The position numbers were made by a program, and so were the translations under genes. This document shows positions 32,546-45,700 of a stretch of DNA of 64,000 bases, piece by piece. The DNA is from Erythrobasidium yunnanense. Taxonomy: Eukaryota; Basidiomycota; Cystobasidiomycetes; Erythrobasidiales; Erythrobasidiaceae. Within the stretch, counting starts at the first letter, position 1. Each line of letters starts with the position of its first letter. The notes beneath the pieces were generated by a model, which saw nothing but the letters and a program-made list of their open reading frames with translations, was not told the DNA's origin and made no database searches. Where the stretch lies: assembly GCA_001600175.1 (NCBI GenBank), contig BCJC01000007.1:372001-436000 (forward strand), read 5' to 3'.

Positions 32546-34639
32546 ATGCTTCGACCCACTCACTACATCGACAGATATGAGCCTGCAGCACCTGGACGAG
32601 GCGGACCATCAGCGTCGCCGTCGAGATACGAGAGCAGACACGCTTCATCTTCCAGACAAAACAGCGTGAGCATTCCTTGATAACACTATGTACCCTGTGC
32701 TCTGCTGATTGTGCTGTCAGAGATACGCACCGTACTCTGCACGCGTCGACGACACGCCTGCTCCACGCTGGAAGACGGCGCCCGACCACGACAGCGGCAG
32801 ACCCATCAAGAGATACTACAATGAAGATAGGGACTACGAGTATCGTCGATACCCCTCGTCGACTCATCGTCGCGAAAGATCCGTCAGCCAAGCGAGAGAA
32901 GATGGTCTCAAAGCAGTGTTACAAACACGAAGACGCTCTACAACACCGTCCTCTACTTTTCATGACCAAAGCAATAACGATGCACACCCTGTCTCCCTTC
33001 CTCTAGTAAATAGGATTGAAAGCACAATCTTTCCATCTCAGATCTGCAAAGCAGACTCTCATCTTCCTTCTGCTTCACAAAATCTACCGATACGTATCTC
33101 TGGTCTATCCGCATCACAAGGCATCCGATACATCCCCTTCCCCGAGAACCACGACAGTCATGTAGATTCGGCAGCAAGAGATGGGGATACAGAAACTGTG
33201 TACAGAGAAGGAGGAGATATCCAAGAAGAGCATCGAACAGATGAAGAAAGACCGGTACTCAGCAAACAACAGCTAGGAGAAATCCTGAAGAATATCTTCG
33301 AAAGAGGCAATGCTGCTGCTTCGAATGTTACGCAAGAGGCAGGAGAAGAGAGGAACAAGATTACAGTCGAAGACGAGAAAGAAGAAGGTGAAGAAAGCGA
33401 AAAATCTGAAAACGCATCTCAAGACACCAGCAAGGAACAGAGTCTTCAAGCCAGACTATCCCCTTCGTCGATTTCTCTTGCTGAGAGATTGTCTCCTCTC
33501 TATTCACCTTCTTCCATGTCATTGGACTCTCTTTCTCCTTCTTCGGCTGAACAGCTGCAAGATCGCTTGTCTGGACCTGGTACTCCTGCCAAGAATGATA
33601 CAATGAATATCACTCCGCCTGTTACCGATACAGGAAAGAGACGAGACCCTCAAGATTCGCGAGCTACAGAAGCAAAGGATGAAGATGACGATGTTCTTTC
33701 ATTTCAAGACTCTCCGGCCATACATCGCCGCTATGAAAGTCAAGAGATGTCCTTCTCATCATCTACAGACTCCAACGAGTCTTTCCGACGTTCTCCTCCT
33801 TCCCTCTACGACCGCCTGTCCTATAGTCCTGAGCACTCGCTCCAGTCTCGATCTTTCTTTCCAATACGGCAGAAAAAGTATAACAATGACGAACGCACAA
33901 CTCATACTCCGGACTGGATAAAAGAATACGAAGTCGTCTTGCCTAGCGGGACTATTCTATGCGATAGAAGAAAAGCAGCTTATGCTCCTCCCTCTACCTT
34001 CCGTACAACATCTTCTTATTCTCATTCCCAGGAGGAGTATGAGCGGGAAGAGAAGGTGGATAGGAAATATGGCACGAGAAATTGGGAGAGGCAGAGGGAG
34101 GTAGATAGGGGAACGAGAACAGACTACTGGAGAGATACAGCTGCCATCGTAGGGAACATGGTAGCTGGAGTGACGACTGGAGATGTCAAGGTGAGTCCAA
34201 TTCTCATCCTTTCAGCTGTTCTTTCCAACCGACCGTAACTCCACTTTTCCGTTCTTACCCTCATCTTGAGTCGAGAAGCTATGTGTAACTCGTTATTGAC
34301 TGAATTCTCTTTACTGAAATTAGGCCATCTTCTCTGAATTCGGCGAGATCGTCCATGTCTCGCTCATCCCATGTCCTTGGCAAGATCTTCTCCAAGAAGA
34401 CATCGACAAGCAGACTTCCTCGACATCTGCTTTGATCATCTATGCAGACAGCAGCAGCTGTAAACGCGCTTCTGAAGAAATGGAGTGAGTCTCACATTTC
34501 CGCTTCTTCAGGATAGAGCTGACCAGGCGTGGGTGGTCGCAGTGGAGTCATGGCGGACGAGCAACCTCTTCGCGTAGAATACATAAGAAGGAACGACTAT
34601 CCTGGTAGATGGCCGTACAGCGCGTGGAGAAGGGATTGA
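32546..34639 (+). CDS. RNA-binding protein with one C-terminal RRM and Arg/Ser-rich N-terminus
   Basis: Exon 1 gives MLRPTHYIDRYEPAAPGRGG and an RS-like tail; an intron (donor GTGAGC at about 32,667) leads to a 500-residue, highly charged, Ser/Glu-rich exon (SSISLAERLSPLYSPSSMSL, RRYESQEMSFSSSTDSNESF). After a second intron the frame continues AIFSEFGEIVHVSLIPCP and SALIIYADSSSCKRASEEM. After a third it continues DGVMADEQPLRVEYIRRNDY, which matches the second half of an RRM (RNP1-like SALIIYA). The first beta strand lies in WIKEYEVVLPSG or is degenerate. The protein is about 600 residues. A role in mRNA processing is an inference. Confidence 0.65.
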
Positions 34640-35183
34640 CTGCTTTCGAGAAACAGACTGGGAATTGGCGCTCCGGATAGATAGATATGGAGTTGTTGTA
34701 ATAACAAAGTTGCTTTGCGATGCTTATCTGCTTTCACTCGAAAAAGCCGAGCCTCTTGCATCCTGGCTTCGGACAACCTTGATGGCACATCGCGAATAGC
34801 AGCATTTGATTTGCCTTACGATGTCTCTCTACCTAAGTTCAATCCAACAATGCTTTCCCCTGTCCCTAAGGATTGCGAATTCGGCGGGCTGGCCAAGACT
34901 CAAGGCGGTTTCGGCAGAGCTCAAGACATGAAAGGCCTCTCTTGAGCTTCTTGACTGATGACTAACTGACCTAACTAACAAGAAGAACCAACGATGCTGG
35001 CCATCGTTTGATTTCTACCTCACACTCCTTCGATACTCCGGCTTGAAAGGGCGAAAGTCTGGGCACCTGGGTGTAAGGCAGGGCAGTGCTCTGGCAGCAC
35101 AAACAGCACGCAAGCGTAATCACTAGGCTTGTTGGTTCTGCATCTCATCGCCAAAACAGCGGGATAGGCTGCTCGATCCAAGC
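34640..35183. other. Intergenic between RRM gene and aspartic protease
   Basis: About 545 bp. A 76-codon ORF on plus (34715-34945) has no recognisable features. I see nothing else; this is probably 3' UTR plus protease promoter. Confidence 0.4.
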
Positions 35184-37083
35184 ATGAAGCTCGCATCGCT
35201 CCTCTGTCTCTCATGGGAGCTCTGGCTCGTCATCCTGCCCTGCACGGTATCCGCTACTCCACTCAGTGGTATACATCAAGCACGTAAGGATAAGCCAAGC
35301 GACCTGCATGCTCGGCAGCAGCGAGGAGGTGGACATGCCCCGATATCAGCAGGTTTGCTGGTCAGAAGAGGCGGAGCTATAACAACATTCGATGAGTGGG
35401 CAATCAAGCAGAAGAGGAAAGTGGAGATGAGATATAAGCGGAAAGGAGGGTATGCTGCCGACCCGAAGAGAGCCAAGATGGTCAAAAGACAGCAGCAACA
35501 GACGGGGCAGAGAGGCTATGTCGAACTGCACAACTTATATTCCGATACAGAGGTGAGCATAATCCCTCTGGTAACTGCTGTAGGCGAGGCTAATCGGACC
35601 CCGTGACAGTACTATGGCGAAATACAGCTTGGAACGCCAGCCCGTAAGCCTCCTCACGCTATATTCAAGGCCACATACTGATACTAGTATGTTACAGGAC
35701 CCTACAACGTCATCCTCGACACCGGCTCTTCCGATCTTTGGCTAGCGGGTCCAAGATGTACATCCGCAACAGGGTGCGAAGAGACCACCCAACTCTACGG
35801 CGTCTCACCTTCCCGAACCATGTTCATACACAACTCGACTGAAGTCGGTAATGACCATCTACCATTACTGTTCAACGTATCCTACGGCAGCGGGGAAGCT
35901 TCTGGTGCTTTAGTGAGAGACACGCTCTCGGTCGGTGGATATACGATACATAACCAGTCGTTTGCAAGCTGTGAATACGTCACGCCGGGCTTGTTGGCGG
36001 GGAACATATCGGGCATACTAGGCCTAGGCTTTCAGAGTATATCCTCAGCGGACGTCAAGCCTTTCTGGCAGCTACTAGCTGAGCATTATCACTCCAACAA
36101 CACGAACATTACGTATGGAGCTAAAGACAGCTCCTTCGAGATGGGCTTTGCGTTTACGCGCTTCTTACACGATGCAGACTCGGCAAACCAAGTCATGCCG
36201 GGTGGGAGCATGTCCTTAGGAAGTAGGAATGAATCGCTGTTCAAGGGAGAGATACAGTGGAACACTGTTGACCAGAGGGGATATTGGATGATTGAGATGG
36301 ATGACATCAAGCTGGGAGATAGGAGGCTAGGTTTGGGAAGCAAGCTAGTCGCGGTCGATACGTGAGTCTTCGACTCGCTTCGTTTGAAAGGCGGTTTGTG
36401 CTACTGTACTGATTTACCCATCTGCTTCTCGATTAATAGCGGCACTTCACGGATTGGAGGACCCTCACAAGCTGTGCAAGCCCTCTATGATCAGATTCCA
36501 GGCTCGGGACCAGCTGAAGATCCTCTATACGCAGGCTACTATACCGTGAGGCCATCGCTATCCGTTCCGCAGGCTCTGCATTGATGCTAACACACCATAT
36601 CCCCACTGCTCACAGTTCCCCTGCTCTACGAGCGCCGTAGTGTCACTCGTCTTCAACGGGACAGACTGGCCCATCTCGCCGTATGACTTCAATCTGGGGC
36701 GCGTAGGCGACGGCGCACGCTGCTTAGGCTCCATCTTCTCACTAGCCGACAAAGATCCCTCCTCTTCTTCCTCTTCTCCATCTTCGACAACACAAATGCA
36801 AAGTCCCGATTGGATCATAGGCGACTCATTCCTGAAAAACGTCTATACGGTCTTTAGGTATGAAAACCCTACGGCTGTAGGCTTTGCGAAACTCAGCCAA
36901 GAAGCTGAAGATCTGTCGGAAAAACCTGAACTGGAAGCGAGCGGGGCGAGCACCATGGATATGAATAAACAGGTCAAGGATGTGTCGGGCAATGCGATTG
37001 TCACCAGGAAAGTTCCGGGAGGAAGAGGAAGTACGATGATGATAGGTCTGCTCATGCTATATGGCGCGGCTGGAATATGGTAG
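35184..37083 (+). CDS. Secreted or GPI-anchored aspartic protease (pepsin/yapsin type)
   Basis: A1-family endopeptidase. The N-terminus (KLASLLCLSWELWLVILPC) is a signal peptide, followed by a basic propeptide with RR and KR processing sites. After two introns the mature enzyme starts near YYGEIQLGTPA and continues PYNVILDTGSSDLWLAGP with the first catalytic Asp. The flap region reads LFNVSYGSGEASGALVRDTL. The second catalytic Asp is split by an intron at 36361: AVDT joins to GTSRIGGPSQAV. SPDWIIGDSFLKNVYTVF precedes a Ser-rich tail and a hydrophobic end (STMMIGLLMLYGAAGIW), which fits a GPI-anchor signal. Several N-glycosylation sequons lie in the body. About 550 residues. GPI1 and PBN1 elsewhere in the window would serve such a protein. 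Confidence 0.88.
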
Positions 37084-37260
37084 ATATCGCTCGCATCATC
37101 GGCAAGCTGATTAGCCGTTAGTATGCAACAGGATGACCGTTGTTGTATGGCTAGATCTGAGGGCTTCTTAACCACATCGCAACTATGTAGCATCTAGACA
37201 CACAGCAAACATATCGCCATTTCATTCTCTCCTGTCTGTCTGACCTTGCCTTTCGACTTC

Positions 37261-38369
37261 ATGGACGAGTCTCCCTTTCCTTCCTCTTCTTCCCCGTTTC
37301 TGCGTACGAATGCATCCAAGCAGCAACATCAGCATAAGCAGCCTGGCTATCCCTACGCGTCGCCTGGCCTGTTGCTCGATGAAAGTGCAGACTTTATAGG
37401 CGGAAGCAACGGCAGCGGCGCCAACATCAGCGCATTCAACAACGAGGAAGAAGATAATCATCAAGCTGCTCTGAATCCGCGAAATGGTCAAGATGGTTCT
37501 GAGGGTCAATTGGAAGCGAAAGTCAAGCAGCTGCAGCTGGATGAACAAGCGCAAGAATCAGAAGAGAATGTAGAAGATGAAGAAGTACAGCAACAGGAGA
37601 CGGACGGAGGGGACTTGCAGCTAGAGCTCACGGAATCTGAGCGACAAGAAGCGCGTTCTAAATTACGTGAAGAACGGCTTGTTCAAGAACGAGATGATCT
37701 AGCACGCATGAATGGTCTACTGGAACAAGCTATAGCTGGTCTGCAAAGCGCTATACCGAGGGTAGAGGTGCGTTGTGCCCTTCCTGCGATACATCTGGAC
37801 AGTAGCTGACGCCTGTTGTTTATTACAGCGCTTCCAAAGTAATATAGACCAGACGCACAAACTTCTGGATACATACATGCGCATAATGAGTCAGACCCAA
37901 CATACGCAACGGCTCTTACTCGACACGAAGTGGACGCCCGACAAGGTGACTTGTATGCTCCTACAGCTTTACACAAGTTGCTCACATCTGTGTCTCTGTG
38001 CTAACTTCAGGACAACGAGGAGATCCGAGAAGCTGCTGAAGCTGCGGAACGAGCACGAAGAGAGGCGCAAGAACGGATAGAACAAGCTGAGCGGGAGCAG
38101 CGGATACGAGAAGAGAGGGAGCGTGAAGAAGCTGAGAGGAGGGGTAAGCCATGTACCACCATTGAACGTGGAAGAGCAAGCGTTGACGATGTCTTGTTTA
38201 CGTGCTAATTGCAGCTTACTTGGCGGCTAATGCTCCTGGCAAGACGAGAGGACGTGGTGGAAGCAGTATACGAGGCGGAACACGAGGGAGAGGAACTGGA
38301 ACGGGCGTCCCGACGCGAGGTGGGATCGCACGAGGTCGAGGTGCAGTTAGGGGTAGCCGGATTGTGTGA
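37261..38369 (+). CDS. DUO1: DASH/Dam1 complex subunit Duo1
   Basis: Subunit of the fungal outer-kinetochore ring that couples chromosomes to spindle microtubules. Exon 1 is acidic and Gln-rich, ending in ERDDLARMNGLLEQAIAGLQ and SAIPRVE. After an intron (donor GTGCGT at 37,768) comes RFQSNIDQTHKLLDTYMRIM then SQTQHTQRLLLDTKW, which is the conserved Duo1 core. Two more introns lead through a long charged helix (EAAERARREAQERIEQAERE) to an Arg/Gly-rich C-terminus (KTRGRGGSSIRGGTRGRG). About 305 residues. The RGG-type tail is longer than in budding yeast and could bind RNA or microtubules (inference). Only 139 bp separate it from DBP6. Confidence 0.88.
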
Positions 38370-38508
38370 GCTGATAAATCCTGGAAAGCGATGCGAAGGA
38401 AGTAGAGTACGTTCGCAAGCAGAGAAGTAATCAGTTCTGTTGTTGTTACATCATTTAGATCGCAATCGGGCATCTTGGCCAGTTACCGATACTTCTTAGA
38501 CCTTTTCG

Positions 38509-41500
38509 ATGCTGGGCATATCGCGATACGATCCATCTGCAGCAGCAGCGAGTACTTCTACCAGCAAAGAGGCCTCTTCGACAGCGGAACAGCAAGCCGA
38601 CAGACTTCGCGCTTTGAAAGATCAAATTGCAGCCAGAAAGAGGAAACGCGAGCAAGACGACGAGCAGGAGCGCACCTCTTCGTCTACTGACAAAGGCAAA
38701 CAACGAGCTGTATCCTTCTCTGTCGGCGACAAAGCAGATCAAGAGCCTCCTGCGAACGGCCTGATCAATGACGGAAATTCCTTATCTTCTGCTTCTTCAT
38801 CTGCGAAACACCCTCCTACTTCCATCTTGAAACCTACTAAGAGACCTCTATCACATCCTACAAAGGAAAAGACGACAGCGAAAAAGAAATACTTGAAACG
38901 CAAGCTTGAGCGAAAAAAAGCCAAGAAGAGATCTGCTGGAAAGACTGGCGCAACAGCAGGAGGTGATGCTTCATCTGTTGCGAACGGTGATGGGGTCACC
39001 GATGATGAGGCAGAGGAGGAGGAGACTGAAAAAGTGAAAGAAACACCAGAGCAACGTCAAGCTCGCAAGAAGGCTTTGAAGGAAGCGAGGCGGAACAAGC
39101 AGGATACATCTACGATGTCTGTAGATCAAGCCCAAAGTAGCGATGGACCCACGGCGGCAGAGACGGAAGCAGAGGAACAAGCAGAGAAAGCAAAACGAAA
39201 GGAAGCGCGCCAGGCCAAGAAAGCAGCTAAAGCAGCATCGAAAGCGGCGTTGGATCATTCAGAAACGCAAGATAGCACTATGCAGGAAGAAGGCGAAGCA
39301 GACGAATTAATCAGTACAGAAGTCGGGACCGGTCCGTCAAGCATACCACAATCGCAAGCAGCACCAGAACCGAATGAGACGAAGGAAGAAGAATTCACGC
39401 GGAAGGAGAAGTTGATGCTTGCAAAACTAGCGGAGCTCAAAACAAAACAGGCGAAACAGAACCAGAAAGGAGAAGCTCTAGCTAGCGCAGCTGCGAAGGC
39501 GAAAGCGAAAAGCTTGCCGATCTCTGCTATCTCTGGTGCGCAAGATAAAGCAGAGGAGGATGAAGAGATGCAGGAGGACGAGCCTACGCAGGAAGGTGTC
39601 CTGCCTCGCTTTCCAGCACCTGAAAAAGCGGTAGTTCCTTCGCAGAAAGAGCTAGATGCATTAGCTATCTCTCACGAGTTGAGAGAAGCTATCCTGGTAG
39701 ACCAGAATGACTCCGTCCCCTTTTCCTCCTTCTTCACTTCTACGCAAGAAACGGACGCTAAGTCCCTTATCCTAAGTCAGCATATGCAAGAGAGGCTCAA
39801 AGAAGCGAAAATGGAGAACTTCTTTGCGGTTCAGAAAGCTGTGCTACCTATTTTATTGGAGGACAAGAAGCTATATGCACCTTTCGATCCGCCGAGAGAT
39901 CTATGCGTGTCAGCCCCTACAGGTAGCGGGAAAACTTTGAGCTATGTCATTCCTATAGTCGAGGTAGGTAGATGCAGCTTAGACAACTTCTCGATTCGAA
40001 GCTGATTAATGGGACGAAGGTGCTTTCCAAGCGGATCGTAACGAGATTGCGAGCACTAGTGGTACTTCCTACTCGAGATCTAGTAGTGCAAGTCAAAGAC
40101 GTCTTCGAACAGTTCGCGAAAGGCACTGGATTGAAGGTATGCGATCCTTCACACCGGCTGCGAGCGATAAATCGACTTGATGATCTCGACTGGTCATGCT
40201 TCAGGTCGGAACAGCTACTGGCCAACACTCTTTCGCACATGAGCAGAACGGCCTGGTCGAAGACGCAACGACAACGTGCGCCTGCCTTGCTTACACAGGC
40301 TGGATGCTGAAGCTAACGTAACGTTGTTTCGCAGTCTTGCAGGAGGCTCTTCCAAGGTCGACATACTGATCGTCACGCCTGGTCGCTTGATGGACCATCT
40401 GAAGTCCACACCGAACTTTTCGCTGCAGCATTTACGCTATCTCGTGCGCATTTTCCGCATAGTCATGTGGAGACCATACTGACATGTCTAGCAGGTCATC
40501 GACGAAGCCGATAGACTGCTGAATCAGTCCTTCAACGACTGGCTCACGTCCGTCTTAGGGCATGTCGAGCGGTCAAACATATCGAGTCAGCAAGCGGATG
40601 CAGACGATGACGAGCAAGACACTGCTTCACATAGCTGGCTGAGCAGAGGTCAATCGGACCCTGTTGCGCCTGTCCTCCTGAACATATCATTGCCCTTCAA
40701 GACAGACATCGATGTGCTATGCAAGCCATCTGTGAGTTCTCACGTATCGACCTTTGTCGATACTACGTGAACTGACGACCAAACAGACACAGAAACTGCT
40801 TTTCTCAGCCACCTTGACGCGAGATCCGGCTCGGGTCGCTGCGCTGCATCTTTACAAGCCTGTATACCTGGCCGTCGTTGATCGCGGCCGTCAGAATGGT
40901 CAAGACAGCCTGGAAGGCGCGGGGCTTTTCGACAACGAGCGGGAATATGTCCTCCCATCAACGCTCAAGGTAGGTCGCCTCCCACCATGGAACAGAGGCC
41001 CAGGATGCTGAATATATATACACAGGAAACAATGCTTACCATCCCGACTTTCCGCAAGCCGCTTCTGCTGCTGCATCTGCTTTACACGCTGCAGCTTAGC
41101 AACGTCTTATGCTTCACAAAGTCTGTAGAATCAGCTGGACGGCTTGTCCTTCTGCTCGAAGCTTTCAACCGGCACAGCGATTCACTAAAAGCAGGCCAGC
41201 TTCGCATCGCAAACTATTCTTCCGAATTACAGCCTTCACAACGCAAGACGATTTTGGAGGATTTCACACTTGGCAAGATACAAGTCTTGATATGTTCGGA
41301 TCTGATTGCTCGAGGAATGGATCTGCCTTCGGTAGAGAATGTCGTGAATTACGACGTGCCGATCGATATGAGGAAGTACGTGCACCGTGTCGGAAGAACA
41401 GCTAGAGCTGGCAGAGAAGGCCATGCTTGGTCGCTAGTCGAGAGCCAAGAGGTAAGTGATGTACAGGTCGGCTGAAAAGCAACCGAGATGGCTGACTTGT

Positions 41501-41802
41501 TTCGCATCCTTAGGCATCATATTTCAAAGGCTTGCTCAAAGAAGCAAAGCGGTACGAACTTGTGAAGAAAGTCAAGGTCAAGAAGGAGGAGCTGGACATT
41601 TTCGAGGATGCATACGAGGTGAGTCTGGTGAAGCAACCTCTGCTCTGCTTCCTGCCGCCTTCAAAGCGACTTAAGCAATCACTCAGGAAGAATGTAAGCT
41701 GATGTATGCTATTCTACCTCCTCTCCTTCCTTCTCCTTCCTATCCTCTTCCTTTATTCTCCCATAACCTCCCTAGGCTGCTTTGCTGGAACTCCGGGAGT
41801 AG
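38509..41802 (+). CDS. DBP6: DEAD-box ATP-dependent RNA helicase Dbp6/DDX51, ribosome biogenesis
   Basis: Nucleolar RNA helicase needed for early 60S subunit assembly. The N-terminal 400 residues are Lys/Glu/Ala-rich and low in complexity (KKKYLKRKLERKKAKKR). The helicase core follows: FFAVQKAVLPIL (Q motif), SAPTGSGKTLSYVIPIVE (motif I), LVVLPTRDLVVQV (Ia), ILIVTPGRLMDHL (Ib), VIDEADRLLNQSF (II), LLFSATLTRDPARV (III), VLCFTKSVESAGRLVLLLE (IV), IQVLICSDLIARGMDLPSVE (V) and YVHRVGRTARAGREG (VI). The break between VLPSTLK and ETMLTIPTFRKPLLL is an intron. The best final splice joins AYE to AALLELRE and a stop at 41800-41802, skipping a possible two-codon exon near 41,690. About 940 residues; at least eight introns. 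Confidence 0.9.
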
Positions 41803-42710
41803 ACTGACATCAATTCTGCAAACGCTCATCCATCAATTTGGGCAGTTAGCCATGTATCGATCCATATGGACTAGTCTAGATACCGCTGCGGTAACGGTGA
41901 ATTCGACATAGCACAAAGAACGTACCGCTATCCTTTCCAGGTGGAATGCCTCCAGAATGAAATTGTCCTTCTCGTTACAGCGTAACCACAGCACAGACCT
42001 TTACCTTTCACAGCGTATGGAAGCTACCCACCTTCTTCATATAGGCTTCAAGGCACTACGAGACGTGACTGAATCAGGTACAAGAGACGCCACAGCTCAA
42101 GCCGAGAAGGATCAACGTCAACATTGGCTGTTGTGGTACATCCATTAGGTATGGGTGATCTGCTCGAGCGGTGTAGGTGCTTTGCAGGCGATGCAAGCTT
42201 CGAAAAGGCTTCTTTCCAGCGTCAGCTGTCTTCTGGCTGAAAGTCGAGCATCGCGACGTGCACTTTCATTGTTGAGGCAATCCGTAGCTACAGTCTACAA
42301 TACTCTGTTGTGATCTTGTGTACACGAAAGCCTAAGAGGTCTTTGGAATGCCTTTACGCCTTTCTTGAATTGCATTACAAACAAGCCGGCACTCTGCTTT
42401 GTACACCAAAAATCAGCAAAGTCGCTGGCTCGCAGCTGCTGATCGTCTGCAGACACAAGCGTTCGGTACACGTAGCTGCTCTGTCCAGCGTCCGAGGCAT
42501 CTGTCAATTTCAGCCCATTCTTGTGATCCGACAAACCAGCAAGTTTGGGCCTGTTTTTACGGTGAAATCGGCGCTGGATTCGCTGATACAGCGTCCTACA
42601 GGTCATAACACATACAACGTAGCGATCGCCGACATCCAGGTCAAGCTCGAGCGAACCAAGTACGCGACGCCCGAGGCCTGCGCCTGCGCCCTTCCTACAG
42701 GTCGAAAAAG
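41803..42710. other. Intergenic between DBP6 and KIN4 kinase
   Basis: About 900 bp. Two overlapping ORFs on opposite strands (42295-42840 and 42310-42801) run into the kinase start and look like chance open frames. It probably holds the kinase promoter and 5' leader. Confidence 0.4.
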
Positions 42711-45700
42711 ATGGCAGCAACAACATCGCATGGTTCGCAGAGATACCAGCAATATCCTCAATACCCCTTGTCCCCTCCGATGTCACCTCCAGACGATTTA
42801 GGCGCTGGTTCGCCTTACGCTGTGCGGCCGATTCCACCACACCGCTCTAGCACGCAAGGCAGCTCGGTTTCAAGCAGCTTAGACCTACTCGCAAACTCTT
42901 CAAACGCGAAACAAGGCCATCAGACGCGCGACCGGCGGCAGTCGCAAGCTTCAAACGGGTCGTCGGATTCGCGTCGAAATTCTGGTCAACTCGCTGTAAA
43001 CATGCGCTACCCTTCGCCAGCTCCATCTTCGCCAGCAAGCAGTCCTACCCACGCTCAAGCTCAGTTCATCAGCACGGCTTCCTTTGCAAATTCTCCCGCA
43101 GCTTCTACTTCGGGAAGCGCGACGGGAGGGCCTGAACCAAATCAGTTCATCTGGACAACGGGACGCTCAAACAACGTATCTTCGTCGTCATCATCCTCGT
43201 CATCAGTAGCTCCTACTGCTGCTTCGTCAACAGCGCTGTTACAAGGCATCGAAGCACAACTTCAGATTCCTCCGTTCAGAGGCGGTCCAGCAGCAAACAC
43301 GCGTTCGAGAAGGGAAAGTGGAAACGTAGACCGTACACCGTCACCGCTTTCGACCAGTATACGAGTCTCAGAAAGCGATAATCAAGCGTACAATGCTGGT
43401 GCTTACGGTCAACAACCTGCAACAGCTGGAGTCACGGGGCCTACGCACCGCATTCCAGCGCAGCATCAGGCGCAACACCGTCCAGCATCCACCAATGTCA
43501 TACCTGTGCCAACCATCCAGCAACCGTATCCTTCTCAAGCAGCTGCAAATTTCCTTTATCCCACTTCGCCAGACATGCGGACGCCGCTGTCACAATCTAC
43601 GCGCGCACCCATCGTTACTTCCGCAAACACGACTTCTGCTATCACCCACATTCAGCAAGCCAACGCAGCAGCGGCGGCGCACCGCAATCGCGCTTCGCAC
43701 CAGATCGTTCCCGTCTCAGCTTCTCAGTCAGGGCACGGATCCTACCAACAGCAACAGCAGCCTGTCAACATTGCGTTACATACAGCGCAATACACCAACT
43801 CCAGCAGGCCTAAACTGTTCTTTGGAAACTATCAACTTCTACACACTTTGGGCGAAGGTGAATTCGGGAAAGTCAAACTGGGTGTGCACGCGCAGAGATG
43901 GGGTGAAGAGGTGGCTATCAAGCTTATCAAGAAGGGAAACCTCGAGAACGCCGCGCGGCACGTTAAAGTCCAGCGGGAAATCGACGTCCTCAAGGTCCGC
44001 TTTTTCGCCCGTCTTGGTGGAATGCGCGCTAACAAGTCCCATCCTCGTATAGGTCGTTCGTCATCCTCATATTGTACGGCAGCTGGAAGTCATCGAGACT
44101 GACCGGTACATCGGTATCGTCCTTGAGTACGCGAGTGGTGAGTACCATGAGCCGTATATGAACCAATCAGGAAGCTGACACGTATATTTTTACAGGCGGT
44201 GAGCTTTTCGAGTACATCCTGGCACATAAGCACCTTCGCGAGAACATGGCATGCAAGCTTTTTGCACAGCTTATTTCTGGCGTAGGCTACCTGCACTCGA
44301 AACGAATAGTACACCGAGATCTCAAGCTTGAGAACCTGCTCCTCGACCGAAACCGCAATATTGTCATCACCGACTTCGGCTTCGCGAATCGATTCAACGA
44401 GAGCGGAAACGACCTTATGGCGACTTCGTGCGGCTCACCTTGTTACGCTGCACCTGAGCTTGTCTTGCAAGATGGACAGTATGTGGGCTCTGCAGTGGAT
44501 GTCTGGAGCTGTGGTGTCATTCTCTACGCCATGCTTTCGGGATACCTGCCATACGACGACGATCCTGCCAATCCAGACGGAGATAACATCAACCTACTCT
44601 ACAAGTACATCACTTCGACCAAACTTTCTTTCCCAGACTGGATCTCCCCAGAACCGCGAGACCTGCTGCAAATCATGCTCGTTGCCGACCCAATGAGACG
44701 ATGCTCGTTGCGGGATGTGATGAGACATCCTTGGTTGCGGAGATATGCAGGCTTTTTCCAGATGAGCGTCCAAGATCTGGAGTTCCAGGCGGACACTGCG
44801 TATGAGGAGAAGAAGCAGCTCTTAACGCGGCAGCAGCAAGAATACTTTCGGTCAACTGGGCAAAGCCCGCCGCCAAACATGGCAAGATCAATGTCTACAC
44901 CTGGAGTACATGACTCTACCGCACAGGCCAGACATCGTAGTGCCATGGTCACTAGCACCACGATGTCGCTCTCGCCAGATATGGCTTTGCGGCCCAATCC
45001 ACCTCCGACTCACATCCCAGCTCCCACATCTTCTTCAGCCAGCCGACGTGCACAGGTGCAATCAGCCATCATCACTCCTCATCCCCAATTTATCGACCCC
45101 TTCGCATCCGCAAACAACCAAGTACCATCGAATGTTCCCGCACCTGGCCTTTCTCAGTCGGTCTATGCTACCTTGCCTGTCATCGACCCCTCTGTTCGTC
45201 TTGCTTCAGCAGCTATGACACCCTCTACTTCCGCTCCTGGTGAGGTCGAAACCTTCTCAGACTCGCTTACTTCCGAAGGGGAGATGCGAGGCGAGCCACG
45301 AAGTCGGAGGACGGATGAAGATGATGCAAGCACGACCAGCAGCTCTCGTGCGCCGAGGAACGGCAATCGACCTGTCTCCTCAATGCCAGCCACTGTGAGC
45401 GAAGAGAAGAGGAGAAAGGGCGATGAGAAGCGAAATACCGTACAATTGGAGTACACATCACCTCCACCAGCCGAATCGACGCGGTCGAAGATGAAGCAGC
45501 GCGAGATGGATCAGCCTACAGCGGTTGTAGGTCGGACAGAGAAGGCAGAAGCTGCAACGCCTCAAAAGACCACAGAGCAGCCTGTCTTCGTTCCGCCTGA
45601 AGACACAACTCAGCCCATTCTAGAGACTGCTGCTGCTGCGGAGAACATGGACGTTCACATGCAATCTCCTAACGGCTCGCCAGCCAACTCAATGAGGAGT

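Noticed and set aside
42295-42840. Overlapping open frames on both strands before the KIN4 gene
   Set aside because: They run into the kinase start codon, show no family features, and one is open only because of the low stop density of the leader.
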